This document shows, piece by piece, positions 25,491-36,190 of a stretch of 64,000 nt of DNA (its first letter is position 1; each line of letters opens with the position of its first letter). Under the pieces are notes generated by a model. It was not told where the DNA came from. It saw only the letters and a list, made by a program, of their open reading frames with translations, and made no database searches. The position numbers and the translations under genes were made by a program. The stretch covers positions 115,715 through 179,714 of the forward strand of contig NW_026014805.1 of assembly GCF_020379485.1 (NCBI RefSeq), read 5' to 3'. Source of the DNA: Brassica napus. Lineage: Eukaryota > Streptophyta > Magnoliopsida > Brassicales > Brassicaceae.

Positions 25491-26593
25491 ATTCTCTTTC
25501 TTTACTCTTTTTTTGAGGAGGTTGCTTTATTGTTAAAATGACCAGTCGAGCAGCTTCTATATATACAACAGTAAAGAATCTAGAAAATAAATTAAAACTT
25601 TTTGAATATTCTTATTTTATATATCTGTTTATTGCAATAAAGTACGTATGTATATGTAATATTATATAAAGAAGATATGTGTCTTGCTGGAAAATTGACA
25701 GTTGTGACTAAACAAGTCAAGCTTTTTTATCTTTCATCGACATTCTTTTTTCTCTATATACTGATTATGACCCTTTGTCATTTGACACGTTAAGTTATAA
25801 AATGATTAGGGTTTTTATTGTGTTCTCTTCTTTTTATTAATACATTTTTATTTTTAAATTTATCTCTTACGTTTTTAATAGTTTTTTACTTCTGCAATTG
25901 TCTCTTTGAATCGTGCAATATTGTGTATACCGTTATAATTTGTACGAAACTCTTTGCAGCAACCGGAGAAATGTATATATTTCTCTGTAGTGTCCTTTAC
26001 ATAACTCAAACGAATAAGTTATCCACATAGGCTACTGAGTACGTCTTTTTAAGTTATGGTATAAGTTCTGATAAATTTATAATGAAAATAATTTTGTGTG
26101 ATAAGAAATATCAGCATTGTCTGAACGCGAATCTCGTGGACATTAAATGAGATTGTTAATTTATAGCAAAAATAGGAATTTAATTTTTTTTTCTGCAGTG
26201 CAATAATAAATTTTGAGTATTTATAGATTTACAGGGAATTGATTTGCATTTAGAGAACAAAGATTAATAAATGCAAAGTGAAAACCTCAAAAGAAGGAGT
26301 CAGGAGTGTTTCAGTCTATCTAATCCCATGAACTTTGGGGTCTAATCTCTTCTACGATCATTACGTGTTGTCATCACCCTGATCTATTATTACACCTGTC
26401 CTGAACATAAATTTTCGTTTCTATTTTTTTTTGTCAATCTTTTCTAGGTAAAAAAGCAAAACTATCTTATAAAAAAAAATTCTCAAACCGATAAAATACA
26501 TTGATGTTATAGAAACAAACATCTAACTTGTTGTTTAATTGCTTTACTACTAATTTTTTGGGTGAGGTATTCTTTTGGCATCATCAGTATGAA
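25491..26593 (-). promoter_or_regulatory. LFY: LEAFY proximal promoter and leader
   Basis: On the minus strand a TATATATAGAA box lies about 70 bp before the ATG (plus-strand 25556-25566). About 1.1 kb of single-copy AT-rich sequence separates the ATG from the LINE insertion. The 70-codon plus-strand frame at 25818 is not a credible gene. Confidence 0.65.
25697..25704 (-). promoter_or_regulatory. CAACTGTC element (GAMYB-type gibberellin response site) in the LEAFY promoter
   Basis: The minus strand reads CAACTGTC about 207 bp upstream of the LEAFY ATG. The Arabidopsis LEAFY promoter has the same 8-mer at a similar distance (about -260), needed for gibberellin induction and bound by GAMYB-like factors. 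Identity of the site is seen; function here is inferred. Confidence 0.65.
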
Positions 26594-26609
26594 GACTAAC
26601 TTCATTTTT
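26594..26609. repeat. Target-site duplication of the LINE, 3' side copy
   Basis: AAGACTAACTTCATTT, identical to 32337-32352. It runs into a T run that is the LINE's poly(A) tail read on the plus strand, so the exact inner edge is ambiguous by a few bases. Confidence 0.9.
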
Positions 26610-26740
26610 TTTTTTTGCTAAACTGTAAATATTATAGATGAAAGAAAGATAATACAAAGTAGAATCTTATGTTTGTGTCATCTTGGCAAAAAGAAATAAA
26701 AACAAGATGGGACACAAGTTTGAACAACAAAAGATCTGAC

Positions 26741-29700
26741 TTATCTCAACCACAAGATCATTAGTGTGTCGAAGTGCTTTCTGTGTCTCCTTGCCGAGAT
26801 GATGTTACGAATTTCTTTGTCAATAGCATGGAAGACAGTTGCAGCAGGGACTGATGACTGGTTATGGATCAGATTATTTCTCTGTTTCCATAAGTGATAG
26901 ATAGTGGATTGAGTCGCCAGTTTCCTAAGAAGAATGAGCTTTGGTGGCGCACCTCTAATCCAAGATAGCAGCTCTGCCCAGTCGGTAAACGTATTTGATG
27001 GTGGATGGCATCTTGCGAACACCCCTCCCCACACTTCTTTGCTGAACTCGCATCGTAGAAGCAGATGATCTCGTGATTCTTCATAATTTGAGCAAAAAGG
27101 GCAGAGAGGCGAGATCGCCATTCCCCACGCTGCCAGTCTTGCCCTCGTCGGTAGTCTATCATAATTTGCAATCCACATGGTAAAGCTCAGCTTCGGTATG
27201 GCTCCTTTGAACCAAACCACGTCCACCCATGGTTTTATCGCTTGTCTCGGCCTAAGCACTTCCCATGTTGAGGAGGACCTGAAAACACGTAAGGGGGAGT
27301 CACCAGCAATCCATTCATATATGTCATCAATATCAGCAGATAAGGGGAGATTTATAGTAGAGAGATAGGCATGTATGTTCACTTCCCTCTGCGATCTAGG
27401 ATGAGGAAGAGTCCAAACCGATCCAGCAGTTGCATCAACGACAGCAGCGTTCATTCTGACTCTTAGTGCTCTTGGACCAGACTGTCCGATATATGTAATT
27501 AACTGACCAAGAGGCGTCCATGGGTCGAACCAGAAGCTGGTAGAATTTCCATTTCCTAGCTTAGTTCGACAGAACTGGATCGCCAACGGCCGCAAGTCTA
27601 GCAATTTCCTCCAGGCCCACGAGTCAGTTGTTGATGGGTTTATTGACCAAAAAGATTGCCCGTTCAGGTGTATGTTCCAGTGCCAGTCCACCCAGAGCGA
27701 AGGAGCCTTTGACAGAAGTAACCAAATGAATTTCAAGCACAACACCCTGTTCCAGGACGAGAAGCTCCGTAACCCGAGACCCCCTTCATTTTTTGGTAGG
27801 CAGACCGTAGTCCAAGCTACCTTAGCTATACCTCTCCGCTCATTGCTACCAGACCACAAGAAGCGAGAACAGATAGATTCTATGTTCATTATACAGGTCT
27901 TTGGTAGGATGAATGCTGAAGTCCAAAAATTGACTGTGCCAAAGATAACCGTCTTCAATAGCTGCAGTCTACCTGCGAAAGATAGCATCTTCGCTGACCA
28001 TGAGTGGAGGCTCGAATTGATCTTATTCATTAAAGGTGCATACTCAGAGACCTTCAACCTTCTGCTCATCAATGGAAGCCCGAGATACCTGATGGGGAGG
28101 TGACCAGAAGGAAAACCATAGCTAGTAATAGCAGCGGTTTCACTTTGGTCCAGTCCCGAGGTGAATAACTCTGTTTTAGTGGTGTTCATATGGAGGCCCG
28201 ACCAGGAGGCAAAGTCGTCAAGGCATTCAGAGATCCCATGTAGGCTGTTGCTAGTCCCGTCGAAGAACACCATAACATCATCGGCGAACATGAGATGGGA
28301 GAGTTTTATCTCCTCCGTTCTTGGGTGATAGCCGATACAGCCAGATTCGTAGCGAGATAGTAGCAGACGTGAGAGACACTCCATAGCCAGCACAAACAAA
28401 TAAGGGGATAATGGATCCCCCTGACGAATCCCCTTTGTACTCTTAAAAAACCCTCCTGAAACTCCATTTACTGATACAGAGAAGGTAGCTGTCGAAAGAC
28501 ATTCCTTAATAAAACCAATGTACCTGTCCGGAATCGCCAGCGCACGAAGGGATGATAGAATGAAATCCCATCGGACACAATCAAATGCTTTCCTTAGATC
28601 TACCTTCAGCATGCCCCTTGGAGAAAGAGATTGTGAGTTGTAGCCGTTCACGAGATCAGTTGCCAGGAGTACATTTTCTGCTAGGAGCCGGCCAGGCAGG
28701 AATGCCGATTGAGCTTTAGAAATCATGAGAGGTAGTATCTCTTTAAGCCGCGAGGCCAGTAGCCTTGAGATGACTTTGTACACAGTGTTGAGGCACGAAA
28801 TAGGTCTAAAGTCAGATGGCAGGGAAGCATTCGTCTTTTTAGGTATTAAAACCAGGTTCGCCGAGTTCCATTGTTTGAGCAGCTTCCCCGTCCTAAAGAA
28901 TTCCATAATGGCAGCGGTTACTTCGAAACCAATAACCGACCACGTTGCCGTGTAAAACTCAGCTGAGTAGCCATCCGGTCCCCCTGATTTGTTTTTGGGC
29001 AAGGAGAAGAAAGCTTCTTTTATTTCCTCCGGCGAGAAGTTCTTTTCAAATCCCGCAGCCTGAGTCTCAGAGCATTTAAAATCGAAGAGGAGGTCCAAAT
29101 CACTCTGAACAAACATAGGCTGAGAAACCGGACTACCGAATAGCTCCGAGAAGTAATCAATACACAGCTGTTGGATTCCTGCTTGCGAGTCTATGCGATC
29201 TCCAGACTCAGAGAATAGGAAATGAATGTGGTTCCAAGCTTGTCTTGATGCTGCATATCTGTGGAAAAGTGTGGTGTTACCATCCCCTAAGGCAAGCCAA
29301 TTAATGTTGGATCTTTGAAAGAAGAACGCTGCCTCAGCTGTGGATAATTCTTCCCAGTCGTGCATCGCTACAAGTTCAGCGGCGGCATTTATGGTTGTTG
29401 GGGAAGACAGCATCACAGTTTGTGTCTGAATCAGTTTTTCAAGGGCCTGTGCAGTTTTCTTCTCAATGCCAGAGTAGTTCTGCTTGCTGAACTCCCTGAT
29501 CACATTCTTTAGCAGCTTGAGCTTCTTAGAAACTATGAACATCGCAGAGCCTGCAACATTAAAAGAGAACCAGTTAACGCAAACAGTGGCAATGAAGTCC
29601 GAGTTCTGCAATATGAAATTGTAGAATTTAAAGGGTTTCTTAGATCTTATCTTGGTAGGCTCGAGTGTGACAATGATGGGAGCGTGATCAGAGAATTCAG

Positions 29701-30379
29701 GACTGCCAAAGAAAGCCACCGAGGAAGGGAACGTGTTGTACCATTCCTCATTAGCTAGACACCTATCCAGTTTCTTGGCCAAGGGAGAGAGCTTACGTTT
29801 GTTCCACCATGTGAACGTAGTTCCTCTATAATTCAGATCCTCCAAGCTCGCAACAGAAAGGCATTGGTTAAATTCTCTAATCCTCTTGTCCATGTTTAAC
29901 GAAGGGGGTAAGGAGTGCTCAGATGGGTCTCGAATTTGATTGAAATCACCAACTACCAGCCATGGTTTAGAGTTGAGATCATGAGCTGAGGCCAGAGTTA
30001 CGAGTTCGGACCAAAGCATGGTCCTGTCTGACGGATCGTTTGATGCGTAGATTACCGAGATGAACAGCGTGGACTGTGGGTCAGAGGGCCAGATAACTTC
30101 GACGCAGATCATCTGGACCGATTTAGAGATCACAGTGACCAAAAGAGATGGGTGCCAGACGACCCAAATTTTTCCTAAGGGGGAAAACCCGTAGTTCTCT
30201 ACTGAAGACCATCCCGGAAATAGCTGAGAGACGAACTTATTCATCTTAGCCTGCTTGACGTGTGTCTCAAGTAGACCACCAAAAAGAGGATAGTTTTTCC
30301 TAAACCATTTTCTTAATCCGCTGCGGTGACTGTACTTATTTAAACCGCGTATGTTCCAGCAAAAAATGTCGGTCGACAT
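26741..30379 (-). CDS. LINE ORF2: endonuclease and reverse transcriptase
   Basis: The protein has 1212 residues. Residues about 1-235 are an APE-type endonuclease that nicks the target (FCWNIRGLN at the start, LLETHV with the catalytic Glu, VVGDFNQI with Asp/Asn, and SDHAPI near residue 232). Reverse transcriptase follows at about 470-740, with LKVDLRKAFDCVRWDF, GIRQGDPLSPYLF and the catalytic FADD. A zf-RVT region (about 1060-1145) contains SFTMWIANYDRLPTRARL and CPFCSNYEESRDHLLLRC. No RNase H domain is seen after it. No stop or frame break occurs, so the enzyme could be active. The ATG lies 5 bases after the ORF1 stop, in another frame. Confidence 0.96.
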   Translation of the reverse strand: MSTDIFCWNIRGLNKYSHRSGLRKWFRKNYPLFGGLLETHVKQAKMNKFVSQLFPGWSSVENYGFSPLGKIWVVWHPSLLVTVISKSVQMICVEVIWPSDPQSTLFISVIYASNDPSDRTMLWSELVTLASAHDLNSKPWLVVGDFNQIRDPSEHSLPPSLNMDKRIREFNQCLSVASLEDLNYRGTTFTWWNKRKLSPLAKKLDRCLANEEWYNTFPSSVAFFGSPEFSDHAPIIVTLEPTKIRSKKPFKFYNFILQNSDFIATVCVNWFSFNVAGSAMFIVSKKLKLLKNVIREFSKQNYSGIEKKTAQALEKLIQTQTVMLSSPTTINAAAELVAMHDWEELSTAEAAFFFQRSNINWLALGDGNTTLFHRYAASRQAWNHIHFLFSESGDRIDSQAGIQQLCIDYFSELFGSPVSQPMFVQSDLDLLFDFKCSETQAAGFEKNFSPEEIKEAFFSLPKNKSGGPDGYSAEFYTATWSVIGFEVTAAIMEFFRTGKLLKQWNSANLVLIPKKTNASLPSDFRPISCLNTVYKVISRLLASRLKEILPLMISKAQSAFLPGRLLAENVLLATDLVNGYNSQSLSPRGMLKVDLRKAFDCVRWDFILSSLRALAIPDRYIGFIKECLSTATFSVSVNGVSGGFFKSTKGIRQGDPLSPYLFVLAMECLSRLLLSRYESGCIGYHPRTEEIKLSHLMFADDVMVFFDGTSNSLHGISECLDDFASWSGLHMNTTKTELFTSGLDQSETAAITSYGFPSGHLPIRYLGLPLMSRRLKVSEYAPLMNKINSSLHSWSAKMLSFAGRLQLLKTVIFGTVNFWTSAFILPKTCIMNIESICSRFLWSGSNERRGIAKVAWTTVCLPKNEGGLGLRSFSSWNRVLCLKFIWLLLSKAPSLWVDWHWNIHLNGQSFWSINPSTTDSWAWRKLLDLRPLAIQFCRTKLGNGNSTSFWFDPWTPLGQLITYIGQSGPRALRVRMNAAVVDATAGSVWTLPHPRSQREVNIHAYLSTINLPLSADIDDIYEWIAGDSPLRVFRSSSTWEVLRPRQAIKPWVDVVWFKGAIPKLSFTMWIANYDRLPTRARLAAWGMAISPLCPFCSNYEESRDHLLLRCEFSKEVWGGVFARCHPPSNTFTDWAELLSWIRGAPPKLILLRKLATQSTIYHLWKQRNNLIHNQSSVPAATVFHAIDKEIRNIISARRHRKHFDTLMILWLR

Positions 30380-30384
30380 AAATA

Positions 30385-32280
30385 TTAATTTTTGTTGGGG
30401 CCCCTGCCCCTATTACCTTTCAGACCTGAGAATTTCTTCTTATTACGCACTAACTGGTAACCCGAATCATCCTGACTGAACTCCCCTTCTTCCAGCTCCG
30501 AATCAGACGACTCAACATCCGAGGAATCCGGTTGCGCATCAGACTGAGAGGATCTGGTAGTGGCTGATCTACTACGAGGGCGAGGAAATCTAAGGTAACT
30601 CGGCGTGTTGCTTGATTCTCCTTGCACCTTGTCCTTTTCAGTCCCTAGTTTCGAACCTTGAGGCATAACAGTTTGGACCAACTGCGTTTTGATCAACGCG
30701 CTTTGCACAGGAGAGGGTTTAGTAGTAGCAATGTTGATGACCTCGGTGGTTGTCTCTACAACTTTCCATACCTGCTTGTCTTTAGATCTGCTTCTTCTTG
30801 TCTTTCTTCCAACTGATTCCTGCTTTTGCTTCTGAGGACAATTTGCTGACGCATGAGAATTGGAGTTGCAATGATCACAGACTCTAGCGGCCGTCGGACA
30901 GCGCTTAGTAGAGTGACCTATTTCTTTGCATAATTCACATACCGGTGGCATCCACGGGCTAGACACCAGCACCCTGCATATTTCACCCGAGTCGAATTGA
31001 ACGTTTACAGCCTCCGGAAGGGGCTGTCTAGGGTCTATGATAGTGAACACTTTCGCCACCTCTAGATTCGTTTTATTTTTTGTCATCGGATGTAGGTACT
31101 TCGGGTGACCCACCAGACCCGCAATACGTTCCAAACCGTCTTCATTAAAGAACTGAAACGGCACTTTTCTGAGTTCCAACCAAATGGGAGCAGAAGTAAG
31201 CTCGGGTTTAACTGGCACTACTCCTGGTTCCCATTTATCAACAAACATTGTTTGTCCCTCAATCTGCCACAACCGCTGATTAACGACACGATGCCTGGTT
31301 GATGCATTAGGAATCCGAAAGAGGAACGCAAAGCCTTCCATTTTCGAGACTGCTATATCACGGTATTGCTTGCTCCATATACCATTTACTATGTTGTGCA
31401 GAGTCCCTTGGGAAGGAGGGTCCGAGTAGAACTGACCCAAGACAAAAGGTTCCCACGACTTTCTGTGTTTCTCAATTACTGAGTTGGGGATTTTGATACA
31501 AGCTTCTCCTGAGGGAAGGGTAAAGGGTTCGCCTTTCTTCGACAGACGGTTTCCTAGACCCTTTGCGTGAGCACACCAAGTGTCGGACGGGTCCTTTGGT
31601 GGTTGGTTAACTTCGTTGGTGAGCTTCGCTTCAACCGGTGGGAGCGAGGTCTTAGCCAGTTTATCAGATTCCAACAGCTGATGAGTCTGATTATTGTCTG
31701 CCGGAACATGCTGAGCATCCGCTGCGTCAAAGCATTCCATTTCATCTGTGGCTTGAGTTTTATTTGTAGCTAACTGTGAGCTCAAAGAAATCATCTTGGC
31801 ATCCACAGTAACTAATGCAACTTTGTCTGTAACTGAGGTTCTCGGTGGGGAGACCACAGAGATCAACTCTAAATTCATAGACGGGTTGTTGATGTTGGTA
31901 GAAGATGGATCCGACGACCTGTCGTCGATCACTGTCTTGCTAAGTGGCGGTATTGAAGGGGCAAGGGGCAGATCTGGAGCACCCACAGCTTGTTGAGCAA
32001 CCGCATCGGCTCGAGAGCTGAATTGGGCATCAGAAACAATCTTTGGGGCTTCCCTGGAGCTGGTGAGGTCGGAATCGATCGGATCTGCCGGAGCGGAAGA
32101 GACCAGAGGCGACTTAGGAGAGGTCATTGATGGAGGAGAATTCGATGGGGATATTGATGGAGGTTTCGGCGGGGAAATCTTGGGCTTTTTCTTCTTCATT
32201 GAGGACGGCGGCGAGGTGGCGGAACCCTGGCTGAGGATCCGACGTCTGAGAAGACGCCGCTGAGATGCAGACGGAGGCAC
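30385..32280 (-). CDS. LINE ORF1: DUF4283 and CCHC zinc-knuckle nucleic-acid-binding protein
   Basis: The protein has 631 residues. The first 220 or so are Pro/Ser-rich and low in complexity. A DUF4283-type domain follows (KMEGFAFLFRIPNASTRHRV to MFVDKWEPGVVPVKPEL), then two CCHC zinc knuckles at about 443-475 (CELCKEIGHSTKRC and CDHCNSNSHASANC). A basic Ser/Arg-rich tail ends GRGPNKN. This is the usual plant L1 ORF1, which coats the element's RNA. The frame is intact. Its stop precedes the ORF2 ATG by 5 bases. Confidence 0.93.
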   Translation of the reverse strand: MPPSASQRRLLRRRILSQGSATSPPSSMKKKKPKISPPKPPSISPSNSPPSMTSPKSPLVSSAPADPIDSDLTSSREAPKIVSDAQFSSRADAVAQQAVGAPDLPLAPSIPPLSKTVIDDRSSDPSSTNINNPSMNLELISVVSPPRTSVTDKVALVTVDAKMISLSSQLATNKTQATDEMECFDAADAQHVPADNNQTHQLLESDKLAKTSLPPVEAKLTNEVNQPPKDPSDTWCAHAKGLGNRLSKKGEPFTLPSGEACIKIPNSVIEKHRKSWEPFVLGQFYSDPPSQGTLHNIVNGIWSKQYRDIAVSKMEGFAFLFRIPNASTRHRVVNQRLWQIEGQTMFVDKWEPGVVPVKPELTSAPIWLELRKVPFQFFNEDGLERIAGLVGHPKYLHPMTKNKTNLEVAKVFTIIDPRQPLPEAVNVQFDSGEICRVLVSSPWMPPVCELCKEIGHSTKRCPTAARVCDHCNSNSHASANCPQKQKQESVGRKTRRSRSKDKQVWKVVETTTEVINIATTKPSPVQSALIKTQLVQTVMPQGSKLGTEKDKVQGESSNTPSYLRFPRPRSRSATTRSSQSDAQPDSSDVESSDSELEEGEFSQDDSGYQLVRNKKKFSGLKGNRGRGPNKN

Positions 32281-32336
32281 TGTAGCTGGATGTCGCCAAA
32301 CGATCGCTTTTGCAGAGAGAGAAAAGTAGCCGTTTT

Positions 32337-32352
32337 AAGACTAACTTCATTT
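32337..32352. repeat. Target-site duplication of the LINE, 5' side copy
   Basis: AAGACTAACTTCATTT, identical to 26594-26609. A related motif (gaagactaacttg) occurs again at about 32399-32411, just outside the insertion. Confidence 0.9.
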
Positions 32353-33671
32353 GATGATGGATAGCTCACGTTCCAAACGTATAACTGTTCTACATTTGAA
32401 GACTAACTTGTTCCCATAAAATTCAGACTCAGTAAATAGCATATATATGTTAGACTAGTTGAATATACCGTTAATTAAAATTCCCATCAAATTTAGTTGA
32501 AGACACCCCCAAGCAAAATGTATGCGACCCTACAAAAACTAAAACTATTACAAACGAAAATTATTACTATTATAATAAATAAGTAACCCCAATTTCATTT
32601 CGGATATAAAACCAAAAAAAGACTAATATATAGGTTGTGTCTAATTATACTTAATATTGAACTTTTTGAAGAAAAACCTTTCAAAAACAGATTCATAAAA
32701 AAATTAGAACAAAAATATATAATATCATAGTAAGCGAAACATATCTTGCTCTTGTTAGAACATCTGACCCAAAAAAGCTTCGTGGTCGTCACAAAAAACG
32801 TTAAATTACATTAAAACCGGAACTTTTTTTTATTGAAGTGAACAATCCTAGTTAAGTAAGCCTTGTCAATAAACAGTGATCGCAAGAAACAAAGCCGTTT
32901 GAGCCGATAAGAAAATTTAACGTGGAAAGGTAGCCAATGAGGAAACGACAGGTCAAGTCGGAGTTCTGAGAATCTGCCATCTTAAAAGCTCAGTCTGTTT
33001 TATTTGACTGTCTCTCTCACAGCCCTAGCATCCTCCTCTCTCCTTCTCATCAGTCCCTCAGTTTCCTCTTTACCTTTTCTTTGTCTTTTCTCTCATTTTC
33101 AAATTATTTTAAGTTAATTTGCAGCATTAGTACGACATTACATGTGTACTGTTATTATAATTATGATATATTATCATGATCATCATTGCGACTTGCGACT
33201 CTAATACTGTTTTTACTCTGTTAGTTAACTGTTGGAGTTTTAGAATCCTGAAAATATTGAACAGTGTGTTCTAAAGCCCCCTATTACAACCCTATTTTCC
33301 AATATTGTACTCGCCTTAATTTAAAAAAAAAATGAAAAACGACTTAATATGTGATTTGAAATTTTAATTTTCCTAGACTTACATAATAAATTAATAATAA
33401 AGATGTTAATATACTCATCTTCTTTATTTGTTTATCTGCAGCATTAGTACATTATTTTATATGTATTTGTTATTATTATTAATTATATGGCATCATGTTC
33501 ATCATTTCGACTTGCGACTCTAATACTGTTCTTACCACTGTTATTTAACTGTTGGGAGTTTTAGAATGAGCGAATCATCAAAAGGTTAATAGTGTGTTTT
33601 AAACCCCCTATTACTACCCTATTTTCCAATATTATATCATTCTTAAATAAAATTTTGAAAATGATTTAATA
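32353..33671. other. Spacer with an imperfect tandem duplication
   Basis: No gene is found. A pyrimidine-rich stretch (32990-33100, ctctctctcacagccc onward) looks like the leader of a lost or unrecognised plus-strand gene. It is followed by a diverged direct duplication, 33121-33310 and 33438-33637, sharing gcagcattagta, gacttgcgactctaatactg and ccctattttccaatatt. Confidence 0.5.
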
Positions 33672-34080
33672 TCCCCTATCACTACAAGAAAACGTAAGTT
33701 TAACGAGGATAATTAACGAGGAAAAATAATCCTCGTAAAAGCACGTTGATTTTGCGAGGAAAGTACGTGGAAAAAGAGAATCATCGTTATTTCGTCGTAA
33801 GGTAACGACAAAACAATTTCGTCGTAAAGACGATGTAAATTGACGTGGCTTTTACGAGGAAACACTATTTCCTCGTAAATACCACGTAAACTTCGCGAGT
33901 TCTTTACGACGAAATACTTTACGTGTACTTAACGAGGAAATTTTGAATCCACCAACTTGGTAGGTAGCTCACTTTTTTTTTGGCCATCCAATTAATTTTC
34001 GTCGTAATTTCACACGAGGCTATACTTTTCACACATATGAGTATGGTAGACAGCGGGCGACCAGTAACTATGGAATATGT

Positions 34081-34591
34081 GTGAAAGGGGAAATAGATTT
34101 CTACGGGATCTTGACGGAGATTATTGAAGTCGAATTTCCAGGGATATTGAAGCTCAAATGCGTCCTCTTCAAATGTGAATGGTTCGATCCCGTCGTCAAC
34201 AGAGGTGTTCGGTCTAACAAGTTCGGTGTAGTTGATGTCAACGGTGGACGAAGGTATAACAAATTCGAGTCTTTCATCTTAGCTTCACAAGCAGACCAAG
34301 TTTCTCCTTCCATACCCTCGAATGAGAGATTCGGGTATAAATTGGTTAGCTGTGATCAAAGTTACACCTCGAGGACGAATTATCAGTGGAGAAGAACCAC
34401 CATTGCAAGAAGAACAGATAAATGAAGTCGAGGAACCTGAACAAGAAATTGATGACATCCTTATCATTGATCCGCATAATCACGAGTACGAAGATCTTAC
34501 CGACGATGCCACAGACGAAGCTGTTGAAGACGAGTTTAATGAAAATGATGATGTTTCTAGTGATGACGAGAATGTTGATGTATCCGATTGA
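34081..34591 (+). pseudogene. DUF4216 remnant of a CACTA-encoded protein
   Basis: Codons read DFYGILTEIIEVEFPGILKL, then VLFKCEWFDP and FESFILASQADQV, the DUF4216 pattern found at the C-terminus of plant CACTA proteins. The frame then changes near 34330. The next frame carries NWLAVIKVTPRGRI and an acidic tail ending DENVDVSD. The N-terminal transposase portion is absent, so this is a fragment with a frameshift. Confidence 0.75.
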
Positions 34592-35829
34592 TGTATTTGA
34601 TTTTATGTAGTTTGTTTTATGAATAAGATAATGTGTTAGTTTGATTTATGAATAAGGTAATGTGAAAGTTTATTTTAATTATGAATAAGGACTTGTGGTT
34701 TAGGGTTTGGAATATATTATAAATAAGGTTTGAGGTGAAAGAATAGATTGAGGTTCAAGGGTAGATGGGTTTGGAGTTTGGAATATATGAAGTAGAAGAT
34801 AAGGAAGATGGGGTTTGGGGTTTCGGATTTTAGAGATTTAAACGTAATACTCGTTAATTCCTCGTAAGCCAAAATCGTCGTAAGGTTGTCGTAAGGCCAC
34901 GAGGAGTTTACGACAAAATTAAAAAAAAAAATAAAGAAAGCGGGGCACGCTAATTCCACGCAAGCCAAAATCGTCGTAAGGTTGTCGTAAGGCCACGAGG
35001 AGTTTACGACGAAATTAAAAAAAATAAAGAAAGCGGGGTACGCTAATTCCACGTAAGACTCTCTGAGTGAATGAAAATAAGGAATTGTGGTTTGGAATGA
35101 AAATAAAGATAGGGTTTGGAATATATGAAGTAGAAGATAAGGAATATGGGGTTTGGGGTTTGGGATTTCGGATTTTAGGGATTTAAACGGAATACTCGTT
35201 AATTCCTCGTATGTTAACATCGAACCTACGACGAATTCCTCGTAAATACCACGTAGGACAGATTCGTCGTAAATACCACGTAGGAGAGTTTCGTCGTAAA
35301 TACCACGTAAAGTAAATGATGAACGCGGCCCACTTTAATTCCACGTAGGACGGAATCGTCGTAAACACCTCGTAACCAAAATCGTCGTAAACACCTCGTA
35401 CCGTAAAAACTAGAAAAAAAAAGAAATATACTGGATTTACATGTGGCAAGACATCCAGCAATTATATTACTTAAGTCTCACCAACATAAATTCCAATATC
35501 TTCTTCTCTTCCTTTTTTCTCAAATTTTTATAATTTGAATAGGATTGGATTTGAGAGTATGAAGTGAAATAGGGTGTGATTTGGGAGTTTGGGTGTGGGT
35601 TGAGAAGGAGAGTTACGGGTATATTTATAGGGAAGCTTTCCTCGGTAATTCCACGTAAGAAAAATCGTCGTAACGTCCTCGTACCTAAAAAACACGGGCC
35701 TTTGTAATTCCTCGTAACTTCCTCGTATAATAAAACGCGGGCCTTTGTAATCTCTCGCTGTTTCGTCGTTAAAAAAAACACGGGCCTTTGTAATTCGTCG
35801 TAAAATTACGAGGAATTTGCGACGGAATG

Positions 35830-36190
35830 TAATCTTATATATACACCCCGAGCGCTCACTCTTTCTTTCCTCTCTACTTCCTCTCCACTTCCTCCCTGTT
35901 TCGTTGCAATGGTAAGCCTCTCTAATTCCTCTCTAATTTGGTTAGTTTAGGTAGATTAGGTGGTTAGTATAGGAAATTTAGATAAGTTTACGGATCTTAT
36001 GTTATTTAGTGTTGATTAGGTGGATAATGTTGGAAAATATACTGTTGACGGAAATTTAAAAAATTAATTTTTTTTTCAAGTTCGAAAAGGTAGACTTACT
36101 GCCCATTACAAAGAGATGTTCGGTGAGCCGGGTAGTCACCAACCGACGACTCACATGCCGAGGCGGATGTAACGGCGAGGAGTGATGAAT
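35830..36190 (+). pseudogene. Start of a second CACTA gene, reduced to its promoter and first codons
   Basis: A TATA box (tatatata, about 35836-35843) and a pyrimidine-rich leader precede ATG at about 35909, followed at once by a donor-like gtaagc. After an intron-like stretch, codons read RKGRLTAHYKEMFGEPGSH, then PRRM and a stop at about 36170. This resembles the first exon of the N-terminal ORF of crucifer CACTA elements. Everything after it is missing. Confidence 0.45.

Larger units (their letters stand above)
26610..32336 (-). mobile_element. Complete L1-clade LINE retrotransposon
   Basis: A non-LTR retrotransposon on the minus strand, about 5.7 kb, with both reading frames open. It has a short 5' leader (about 56 bp, 32336-32281), ORF1, ORF2, a 3' UTR of about 120 bp and a poly(A) tail (T run 26607-26618). 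A perfect 16-bp duplication flanks it (26594-26609 and 32337-32352), as expected of target-primed reverse transcription. Full length, open frames and identical flanks all point to a recent insertion. It lies upstream of LEAFY in the same orientation, so any read-through past its tail would run towards LEAFY. Confidence 0.95.

Noticed and set aside
34717..35781. Long minus-strand open frames (167, 92 and 104 codons) within the CACTA element
   Set aside because: They are read through the repetitive subterminal arrays; the repeated peptide pieces reflect DNA repeats, not protein conservation.
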